Assembly: GCA_016875015.1 (NCBI GenBank)
Contig: VGSJ01000022.1
Location: 1-39,357 of the forward strand
DNA: 39,357 nt
DNA from: Deltaproteobacteria bacterium
GTDB lineage: Bacteria; Desulfobacterota; Desulfobaccia; Desulfobaccales; 0-14-0-80-60-11
Reading direction: 5' to 3'
Shown here: in pieces, positions 16,994 to 22,994 of the stretch
Layout: each line of letters opens with the position of its first letter
Numbering within the stretch: position 1 is the stretch's first letter
Made by a program: the position numbers and the translations under genes
Notes under the pieces: model-generated
The model's input: only the letters and a program-made list of their open reading frames with translations
Told to the model about the DNA's origin: nothing
The model's database searches: none

Positions 16994-17404
16994 TCAATGT
17001 GAAAAGGCGATTTCCGGATAGACTTCTTCCGGGTCGAAGACCTTGGGGTCCGCAATTTCCCAGCCGTCGGGGCCTAGACGCCGGAAAAAGCACGACTGGT
17101 AGCCCGACTCACACGCGCCGCCCGCGGGCCGCACCTTGAGGATCAACTGGTCCCCCCGGCAAGACAGGCGCATCTCCGCCACGTCCTGAAAGTGCCCCGA
17201 GGCCTCCCCCTTGGCCACCACCTTGCGTCGGCCGGGGTGGTAGTAGTGGACCCGGCCCGTGGCGGCTATAAGCGAAAGGGCCTCCTGATTCAGATCCACC
17301 AGCATCAACACCATGCCGCTCGCCGCGTCCTGAATGATCGCCGGGATCAGTTTCCCGACCGGCAGCGGCAGCCACTCCGGCAAGCCGGACCATATTTCCC
17401 GCAC
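16994..17404 (-). CDS. Phosphoribosyl-AMP cyclohydrolase homologue (HisI), divergent
   Basis: A 136-residue HisI-family protein (histidine pathway step 3, opening the purine ring of phosphoribosyl-AMP). The fold-wide pattern is present: LIPAIIQDAASGMVLMLVDL, KGEASGHFQDV, and a C-terminal GGACESGYQSCF. The three Zn-ligand cysteines are kept (Cys82, Cys98, Cys105). Several conserved positions differ: the usual YSRSR is YHPGR, the W in W-x-KG is lost (VVAKG), the Mg-binding D-C-D-x-D is S-C-R-G-D, and C-H-T-G is C-E-S-G. The start is GTG 17404, with GGAGG 6 nt upstream. It stands alone, away from any his operon. It may be a paralogue with altered chemistry or a weak HisI. Confidence 0.75.
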   Translation of the reverse strand: MREIWSGLPEWLPLPVGKLIPAIIQDAASGMVLMLVDLNQEALSLIAATGRVHYYHPGRRKVVAKGEASGHFQDVAEMRLSCRGDQLILKVRPAGGACESGYQSCFFRRLGPDGWEIADPKVFDPEEVYPEIAFSH

Positions 17405-17576
17405 CCCTCACCTCCCTTTACACCGGGCCATTCGCACCGGTATCTAGTTTAGCCTGCATATCATGGTTTTGCGGCTTCATTCCAGAGAAATCTGGCAGGG
17501 AATTTATCAGCTAGGCCCCGCAGCATCTAAGGGGTTAACTAAATTGCTCCCAAAAGGACTGCACCTCAGAAAAATC

Positions 17577-17606
17577 TTGACATATTTTGTGGATAGATGG
17601 TATTTA
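17577..17606 (+). promoter_or_regulatory. Predicted promoter of the 140-residue unknown gene
   Basis: A perfect TTGACA at 17577-17582, an 18-nt spacer, then TATTTA at 17601-17606 (3 of 6). The AT-rich downstream stretch leads to a strong GGGAGGAGG ribosome binding site at 17652-17660 and the ATG at 17668. The upstream 17405-17576 contains no gene. Confidence 0.45.
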
Positions 17607-17667
17607 GGAGAAGGTAAAGTGAAATTGTGCACAAATAATTCGTCCAAAATAGGGAGGAGGCAAAAAC

Positions 17668-18090
17668 ATGGCGAGATTAGGTTTCATAGAATTTTACTAC
17701 AGCACCAAACACAAACCGGTCGAGAAATATAAGTGCGATAATGCCAACGCACTTAATTTGCTGAAAAGCCTGGAGGCCAAAGGGGTAGAGACTGCGGCCA
17801 TCGATATGGCCGACAACCCGGACCCGTTCAAGCAGTACCACAAGGCGTCCAGTGGCCCGGCCTCGGAATTTCGTCCCGTTTTCGGCGAGGTTCGGGGATC
17901 GGATTATAAAGAATATTTTGGCAAGACCATCCCGGCTCTGTGCTGCTACACCAAGAAAGGCGACCGGGCTCCCGTTGAGGTCTTCCCCCGCGGCGACAAG
18001 AAACTGGGGCGGGAATATCTCATCGAGGAATTTTTGGAAAATTATATCGGCGAGCTGGAAGGACGGATCGAGTCCCCCGAAGCCCGCTAA
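17668..18090 (+). CDS. Unrecognised protein, possibly thioredoxin-like fold
   Basis: A 140-residue soluble protein that I do not recognise. It has an N-terminal strand [11 protein letters not shown], an amphipathic helix around [15 protein letters not shown], a strand [10 protein letters not shown], then a Gly/acidic linker. The segment [22 protein letters not shown] with a helix after it resembles the cis-Pro strand and last helix of thioredoxin-fold proteins. No CxxC is present at the expected site (STKHKP instead), but an isolated CC lies at the cis-Pro strand. It is a single-gene unit with a near-consensus -35, a strong ribosome binding site and a good terminator, so it is probably well expressed. 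The assignment to the thioredoxin fold is only a suggestion from pattern. Confidence 0.8.
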   Translation: MARLGFIEFYYSTKHKPVEKYKCDNANALNLLKSLEAKGVETAAIDMADNPDPFKQYHKASSGPASEFRPVFGEVRGSDYKEYFGKTIPALCCYTKKGDRAPVEVFPRGDKKLGREYLIEEFLENYIGELEGRIESPEAR

Positions 18091-18320
18091 GACCAGCGCT
18101 TCATCCGGCCCCACCGGCAGCAGAGGTGGGGCCTTTTTATTGATCGCAGCCGGCGGCATTCCGCCTCGATGGCAGGTCCGCCGGCCCGGTGGATGGCCCC
18201 GTCCACTCCGCCCCCGGGACGCAGAGCGGCATTGGCGGCGCTGACTATGGCGTCCGTGTCTTGCCGGGTGATATCCCCTTCCACCAGCTCCAGGGTTGAT
18301 GGACCGACTTCCACTTCCAT
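18087..18320 (-). pseudogene. Truncated macro-domain (ADP-ribose-binding) gene
   Basis: A 77-codon frame whose first 55 residues are the N-terminal third of a macro domain: [20 protein letters not shown], then [20 protein letters not shown], which are the ADP-ribose-binding N-A-x-N-type and G-G-G-V-D-x-A-I-H loops. Intact macro domains need about 170 residues. Here homology ends after IEAECRR, and the remaining 20 or so residues are translated from the terminator of the convergent gene. So the distal two thirds are gone. It has a fair ribosome binding site (GGAG, 8 nt) and lies 78 bases downstream of the UGA-containing thioredoxin-like gene on the same strand. It might still be expressed, but could not form the normal fold. 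Confidence 0.75.
18107..18138 (+). terminator. Rho-independent terminator
   Basis: GGCCCCACC pairs perfectly with GGTGGGGCC across a 9-nt loop and is followed directly by TTTTT. It ends the 140-residue gene, 17 bases after its stop codon. On the other strand it forms the last codons of the truncated macro-domain frame. Confidence 0.9.
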
Positions 18321-18398
18321 GACGTGGTCTCCGCCGTTACTGAAAGGGGATGGGGCTCCTGATCCCCCATCCCCTCCACATTCTTCGCCGGTATCAGG

Positions 18399-18974
18399 TC
18401 AGTTGGGTATGAGGCGGTACGGGGCCGCCCGTTTGGTCCACTCGCTGCCGGGGAATTTGGCCGTCAGGGTTTCGTAGGATGCCCGCAGGGGTTTGGGATC
18501 ATGGGTCATTTTATAGCGGGAAACCCCCATAAAGAAGACGGCCTCCGCCGCCGCGGCGCTGTCGGGATAGTCCCTCAGGGCCTCGTCGAACATGCCCTGG
18601 GCCTCGGGATGCTGCTCGGCGTTGAAATAATATTTGCCCTTGCCCACCATGAAGGTGGAAATGAATTCCTCGGGCGCGAGAAACCCCACCACGCGATGGA
18701 TCTCGTTGCCGTCGGCATCCAGCACGATGATGGTGGGAGTCCAACTCACCTTGAACTGATTCATCAGGGCGGTGTTCGAAGCCTCGATCTGAACCGGGAC
18801 AAAGTTATAATCCACGAACTTGACGACCTTGTCGTTGGGGTACGTAACCGCACCCATCTGTTGGCAACCGATTCACTGGGGATTGAAAAAGTCCAGGAGA
18901 ATGGGCTTTTTCGTCTGTCGGGCGTGGTCCTTGGCCTTGGCCAGATCATTTAGCCAGCAAATATTCAGGGCCAT
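18399..18974 (-). CDS. Thioredoxin-like protein with in-frame UGA, predicted selenoprotein (U-I-G-C)
   Basis: Read from ATG 18974 (AGGAG 9 nt upstream), the frame gives MALNICWLNDLAKAKDHA and KPILLDFFNPQ, hits TGA at codon 34 (18875-18873), then continues in the same frame with IGCQQMGAVTYP to a stop at 18399. The TGA sits where the first Cys of the CxxC redox motif is expected (UIGC, residues 34-37). The thioredoxin fold continues with the cis-Pro loop SWTPTIIV (Pro80). A TPR-like helical tail (about 105-185, with DYPDSAAAAEAVFFMGVSRY) follows. Total length is 191 residues. A hairpin fitting a bacterial SECIS starts 17 nt after the TGA. The alternative is an inactivating nonsense mutation, but the placement argues strongly for selenocysteine. 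Role: thiol-disulfide exchange, inferred. Confidence 0.82.
18838..18855 (-). promoter_or_regulatory. Candidate bacterial SECIS element
   Basis: On the minus strand the sequence GGGTGCGGTTACGTACCC forms a 6-bp stem (one G-U pair) with a six-base apical loop GGUUAC. It begins 17 nt after the in-frame TGA, and its loop lies 24-29 nt after it. Bacterial SECIS elements have a small apical loop with a G/GU at about this distance; the E. coli fdhF loop is GGUC. A lower stem GUUG/CAAC could extend it with a bulge. Confidence 0.65.
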
Positions 18975-19030
18975 AGAGATTTTCTCCTTTTTTCGGGATT
19001 GGGGCCAAGTCTGGCCCGCATGTTGGACAA

Positions 19031-19058
19031 AACATAAGCATTCCTGGCCAAAAGGCAA
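19031..19058 (-). promoter_or_regulatory. Possible promoter of the thioredoxin-like gene
   Basis: On the minus strand TTGCCT (19058-19053), a 16-nt spacer and TATGTT (19036-19031), each matching four of six consensus bases. It lies 57 bases before the start codon. Confidence 0.35.
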
Positions 19059-19119
19059 GAGCGGGGCGAGGCGCCTGGCGCCCTAACCTGCCGCGATCAA
19101 AAGTTTCGCGACAAAATCC

Positions 19120-19148
19120 TTGCAATGTCACCCCCTTGGCCATAGAAT
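19120..19148 (+). promoter_or_regulatory. Possible promoter of the GAF-GGDEF gene
   Basis: TTGCAA at 19120-19125, a 17-nt spacer, and TAGAAT at 19143-19148 (five of six). The predicted start of transcription would leave only about 10 bases before the ATG at 19164, so the leader would be very short. Confidence 0.35.
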
Positions 19149-19163
19149 CCCCTGGTAAGAACC

Positions 19164-20246
19164 ATGGTTATGAACCAGAAAGACGACCCATTCTATAATC
19201 CCGCCGACACCGGCCAGGTAGACCGCCTGCTGGCCACCATCGAGTTCTCCAAGGCCCTGGTGAGCGCCTACGACATGGAGACGCTCCTCACCGCGATCCT
19301 GGAGCGCATCAAGGCGGTCATCTCGGCTCAGAACTGGTCCCTGCTGCTTATCGATCCCCAAACCGGAGAACTGTATTTCGCCGTGATCGTCGGGCTGGCC
19401 CCGGAGACGGTGAAGAATATCCGCCTGAAGCCCGGGGAAGGGATCGCCGGGACCGTGGCTCAGACGGGAAAACCGATCTTTATCCCCGACGTCAACCGGG
19501 ACCCCCGCTTTGCCGCCCGGGTGGATGCCCAAACGGGCTTCGACACCCGCTCCATCATCGCCCTGCCCCTCCTCGTCCGGGGGGAAGTAATCGGAGTGTT
19601 TGAAGTGGTTAATGTGGAGGAAGAGAGATACTTCCGGGAAAAATACCTGCCCCACCTGACTATTCTGGCGGACTATGTGGCTATTGCGGTGGACAACGTC
19701 CGCAATTTACAGAAACTCGAGGCCCGCACCTTTATTGACGAGGTGACGGGGTTTTACAATACCCGGTATCTCATCCACGAACTGGACCGCCTCATACCCC
19801 AACTCCTTAGCCAGGGTGAACATTTTTCCGTGATTTTCCTGGACTTGGACAACTTCAAGACGGTGGTGGACACCCACGGCCACCTGCGGGGCAGCAAGGT
19901 TCTGGCCCAGGTGGCCCTGGTGATTCACGGGGTGCTGGGGCCGGACGACAGCCTGGTGCGCTACGGCGGCGACGAGTTCGTCATCCTGATGCCCCGGCAG
20001 TCCCAGTCGGGCGCCTTGGAGACTACCCGCCGACTGCGCCGGACCCTCAACCAGACCGCCCTCCTGCAAGATGAGGGACTTTCGATCCAGGTGACGGCCA
20101 GCTACGGCATCGCCTCCCTGCCGGAAGACGCCCAGGACCGGGAGAATCTGCTGCTCATCGCTGACCGGGCCATGTTCGGCAGCAAAGGCCGGGGCCGGGA
20201 TCGCATCATGGTGGGCCGGGACCTGATCCCGGTAGAGGATGAGTGA
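19164..20246 (+). CDS. GAF domain diguanylate cyclase
   Basis: A 360-residue cytoplasmic signalling protein that should make cyclic di-GMP from GTP. The GAF sensor domain spans about residues 25-175 (with RLKPGEGIAGTVAQTGKPIF and SIIALPLLVRGEVIGVFEV). The GGDEF domain follows at about 185-350 and has an intact active-site GGDEF at 268-272 preceded by RY. The product-inhibition I-site (R-x-x-D ending six residues before GGDEF) is absent: the sequence there is GPDD. There are no membrane helices. The ligand of the GAF domain is unknown. ATG 19164 is used; a second ATG two codons later (19170) is possible. The ribosome binding site is weak (GGTAAG). It is divergent from the thioredoxin-like gene. 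Confidence 0.95.
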   Translation: MVMNQKDDPFYNPADTGQVDRLLATIEFSKALVSAYDMETLLTAILERIKAVISAQNWSLLLIDPQTGELYFAVIVGLAPETVKNIRLKPGEGIAGTVAQTGKPIFIPDVNRDPRFAARVDAQTGFDTRSIIALPLLVRGEVIGVFEVVNVEEERYFREKYLPHLTILADYVAIAVDNVRNLQKLEARTFIDEVTGFYNTRYLIHELDRLIPQLLSQGEHFSVIFLDLDNFKTVVDTHGHLRGSKVLAQVALVIHGVLGPDDSLVRYGGDEFVILMPRQSQSGALETTRRLRRTLNQTALLQDEGLSIQVTASYGIASLPEDAQDRENLLLIADRAMFGSKGRGRDRIMVGRDLIPVEDE

Positions 20247-20520
20247 TACTGAGTCGCGCTCAAAAGGCTATCTTCTGTAGCCGCAGGCTTTTACCCGTGA
20301 AAAACTTCAAATCCCCCTAAATCCCCCTTTGAAAAAGGGGGGCAGGGGGGATTTTTCATCCCCGGGGGTGAAACATTTGTGGTTCATGAACGTTTAGCCT
20401 GCGCCGGCACAGGCTGGAAAGCCTGTGCTACCCTTTGACTGCAATCTGGTATGAGATAAGAGCCTTGACCCTGCCATCCCTCCCGCCCCCGGCCGGGGAT
20501 GGGCATCTCCCTCCCCGGGA
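20247..20520. repeat. Gap with AAATCCCCC and GGCACAGGC repeats
   Basis: No gene between the convergent GGDEF gene and gpmA. Bases 20309-20357 are an AAATCCCCC-family hairpin (AAATCCCCCTAAATCCCCC with AAAGGGGGGCAGGGGGGATT). Bases 20406-20429 form the hairpin GCACAGGCTGGAAAGCCTGT with GC, related to copies at 22861-22885 and 27685-27755. Confidence 0.7.
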
Positions 20521-21276
20521 TTACCCGGCTTTGCCCTGGGCGGCCACGGCGTCCATGGCCTTTCTAATCTCCGCGTCGTCCCCTAAATAATAATGTTTAA
20601 CCTGGTTCAGGTCGGCATCCAGTTCGTACACCAGGGGAATGCCCGTAGGGATGTTCACCGACACGATGGCGTCCTCGGTGAGCCGGTCCAAATGTTTCAC
20701 CAGGGCGCGCAGGCTGTTGCCGTGCGCCACCACCAGCACCTTTTGGCCGGCCTTAATGGCCGGGGCGATGTCGCTGTGCCAGTAGGGCAGCATGCGGGCC
20801 ACGGTGTCCGCCAGGGATTCGCAGGCCGGCAGGGTGTCGGCGGGCAGGTGGGCATAGCGCCGGTCGAACCGGGGATGGCGAGGGTCGTCCGGAGAAAGGG
20901 CCGGGGGCCGCACCCCATAACTGCGGCGCCAGACCTGCACCTGTTCCTCGCCGTACTTGGCCGCCATTTCACTCTTATTGAGCCCCTGCAAGGCCCCGTA
21001 ATGCCGCTCATTGAGTTGCCAGGTGCGAATTACCGGGATCCACTCCAGTTCCATGGCCTCCAGGATAATCCAGAGGGTCTTGACGGCCCGCTTGAGCACC
21101 GAGGTGTAAGCGACATCAAAGGTAAAGCCGCTCTCCTGGAGAAACTTGCCCCCTTGCAGGGCTTCCTGCTCCCCCTGGGGCGACAGGCCCACGTCGGTCC
21201 AGCCGGTAAAACGGTTCTCCAGATTCCATCGGCTCTGCCCGTGCCGCACCAGCGTCAGGGAGTATGTTGCGCCCAT
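20521..21276 (-). CDS. gpmA: 2,3-bisphosphoglycerate-dependent phosphoglycerate mutase
   Basis: Interconverts 3- and 2-phosphoglycerate in glycolysis and gluconeogenesis. The phospho-His motif [10 protein letters not shown] is at residues 9-18. The acid/base Glu in [16 protein letters not shown] and the second His in [16 protein letters not shown] are both present, and [11 protein letters not shown] is family-typical. The length of 251 residues matches the dPGM class. The ATG has GGAGG 4 nt upstream, a rather tight spacing. It appears monocistronic: repeats separate it from argJ upstream. Confidence 0.96.
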   Translation of the reverse strand: MGATYSLTLVRHGQSRWNLENRFTGWTDVGLSPQGEQEALQGGKFLQESGFTFDVAYTSVLKRAVKTLWIILEAMELEWIPVIRTWQLNERHYGALQGLNKSEMAAKYGEEQVQVWRRSYGVRPPALSPDDPRHPRFDRRYAHLPADTLPACESLADTVARMLPYWHSDIAPAIKAGQKVLVVAHGNSLRALVKHLDRLTEDAIVSVNIPTGIPLVYELDADLNQVKHYYLGDDAEIRKAMDAVAAQGKAG

Positions 21277-21334
21277 CGGTCCTCCGTGGTGGTGGTCTGT
21301 TTCGCAATTAACGGTACAAAATGAAACCGCTTTT

Positions 21335-21437
21335 TCCCTCCCCCTTGATGGGGGAGGGTCAGGGTGGGGGTGAAAATATATCGAGATTTCGCATAATTCC
21401 CCCTCCCCCCAACCCCCTCCCCCCAGGGGAGGGGGAG
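21335..21437. repeat. Inverted repeat, CCCCTCACC-related
   Basis: CCCTCCCCCTTGATGGGGGAGGG forms a hairpin (its arms CCCTCCCC and GGGGAGGG), followed by TCAGGGTGGGGGTG. After an AT-rich centre, CCCCCTCCCCCCAACCCCCT and GGGGAGGGGGAG close the element. It resembles 4642-4782 and 10461-10569 but has diverged. It fills most of the 276-base gap between argJ and gpmA, where no gene is seen. Confidence 0.65.
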
Positions 21438-21552
21438 AAAAACGACAAAAATTGAATGGATAGCTAATTGTGAATCATACCAGTAGATGAAATGGTGGCG
21501 TTTAACCAAACCAGGCGATCTCGGCTGGCGTCGGCAACCCCTGGGAACTACA

Positions 21553-22734
21553 TCAACTCCGGTAGTCGGCGTTGATGCGGATGTAGTCCTCGGTGAGGTC
21601 GCAGGTGTCGTAGTAGTCGGTATAATTCCCTTGGTTAAGGTGGATGGTCACCGTAAAAAAGCCAGACTTGATCACCTGTTGGGCCGCGGCTTCCGCCATA
21701 GGACCCAGCCCCCGGCCATTTTGCACCACGGGCTGGCTGCCGAAGGTGATCGAAACCCGCTCCGGGTCGAAGCGGGCGCCGGCGCGCCCCAAGGCGGCCA
21801 TGATCCGCCCCCAGTTGACGTCTTCGCCCGCCATGGCGGTCTTGACCAGGGGCGAGGCGGCCACGGTCAGGGCGGCTTTTTTGGCTTCCGCCGGGGTGGC
21901 CGCGCCCTCAACCATTATCCGGTAGATGTGCCGGGCGCCTTCGCCGTCGGCCACCACCTGGCGGGCCAGATCGCCCATCACCCGGTTTACCGCCTCCCCT
22001 AAAGCCGACATCGGCGCTCCCGCTTCGGAGATAACCGCATTTCCCGCCCGGCCCCCGGCCAGCAAGAGGATCGTGTCGTTGGTGGAGGTGTCCCCATCCA
22101 CGGTGATCCGGTTAAAACTTTTTGGCAGGGCCTGGAACAGTAATTTTGTCAGGATTTTGGGGGACGCGGCCGCGTCGGTAAACAGGAAGACCAGGAGCGT
22201 GGCCAGATCCGGGTGAATCATGCCGGAGCCTTTGGCGATGCCGGCCAGGGTAAACTCCCGGCCGTCAATCATCCCTTTGACCAGGGAAGTCTTGGGTCGG
22301 GTGTCGGTGGTCATGATGGCCCGGGCCGCCTGGGGCAGCCCTTCGGGGGCCAGGCCGGCCACCAGGTTCGGCAGGGCCTGGGTGATCCTGTCTCCGGGCA
22401 GGGGTGCGCCGATGACCCCGGTGGACGAGGGCAGCACCAGGCGCTCGGGGATATTGAGCAATTGTGCGGCCGCCCGGCAGGTGTCCCGGGCGGCGGCGAG
22501 GCCGTCAGGGCCGTTGCAGGCGTTGGCGTTGCCGGCATTGACCAGGACGGCCTGGGCCTGGCCGGCCCGCAGGCGGTCCTTGGTGAGCAACACCGGCGCG
22601 GCCTTCACCCGGTTGGTGGTGAACACCCCGGCCGCGGCCGCGGGGGTGTCCGCCACCATCAGGGCCAGGTCCAGAACCCCGGGTTTTTTGATGGCCGCGG
22701 CGGTGGCGGAAAATTTAAATCCCGGGACGATCAT
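21553..22734 (-). CDS. argJ: Bifunctional ornithine acetyltransferase/N-acetylglutamate synthase
   Basis: Recycles the acetyl group from N-acetylornithine to glutamate in arginine synthesis. It can also start the cycle from acetyl-CoA in bifunctional members. The autoproteolysis region reads KGSGMIHPDLATLLVFLFTD, with cleavage expected between Ala and Thr of ATLL to expose the Thr nucleophile. NAGNANACNG near the N-terminus and GDTSTNDTILLLAGG are family signatures. I prefer ATG 22734 (MIVPGFKF), which has GGAGG 7 nt upstream. The ATG two codons earlier would be only one base from that site. The length of 393 residues is normal. A short ArgA-type acetyltransferase lies 3.4 kb away, which raises the question of whether ArgJ is mono- or bifunctional here. 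Confidence 0.96.
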   Translation of the reverse strand: MIVPGFKFSATAAAIKKPGVLDLALMVADTPAAAAGVFTTNRVKAAPVLLTKDRLRAGQAQAVLVNAGNANACNGPDGLAAARDTCRAAAQLLNIPERLVLPSSTGVIGAPLPGDRITQALPNLVAGLAPEGLPQAARAIMTTDTRPKTSLVKGMIDGREFTLAGIAKGSGMIHPDLATLLVFLFTDAAASPKILTKLLFQALPKSFNRITVDGDTSTNDTILLLAGGRAGNAVISEAGAPMSALGEAVNRVMGDLARQVVADGEGARHIYRIMVEGAATPAEAKKAALTVAASPLVKTAMAGEDVNWGRIMAALGRAGARFDPERVSITFGSQPVVQNGRGLGPMAEAAAQQVIKSGFFTVTIHLNQGNYTDYYDTCDLTEDYIRINADYRS

Positions 22735-22740
22735 AGGCAT

Positions 22741-22994
22741 GCCTCCTGAATAAACCCTCTAGGGCGCGCCGTGCAGCCGGATAATGGCGGCCACGGGCCG
22801 CCCTATGACCCAAGCATAAAAAAGATTCTTTCGCTGCGCTCAGAATGACAAAAAAAACTCGGCACAGGCAAGATGCCTGTGCCACTATTTTTTATACCAT
22901 GTTCGTTTTCACATGAAACAAACTCATTGGTGGGGCGGGCCTCCGTGCCCGCCAGCGTTCAGAGAGTTTGTTGCGACTGAATATGAACATAGTA
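22741..22994. repeat. Gap packed with three repeat types
   Basis: No gene between argJ and the end of secA. Bases 22822-22849 are an AAGATTCTT...TCAGAATGAC arm of the family at 390-468. Bases 22861-22885 are a GGCACAGGC/GCCTGTGCC hairpin. Bases 22929-22953 read GGTGGGGCGGGCCTCCGTGC with CCGCC, the same phrase as at 37991-38015. Confidence 0.65.

Noticed and set aside
18399-18974. The in-frame UGA as a simple pseudogene
   Set aside because: The UGA falls exactly on the redox Cys position, the frame is otherwise undamaged, and a SECIS-like hairpin follows, so decay is the less likely explanation though not excluded.
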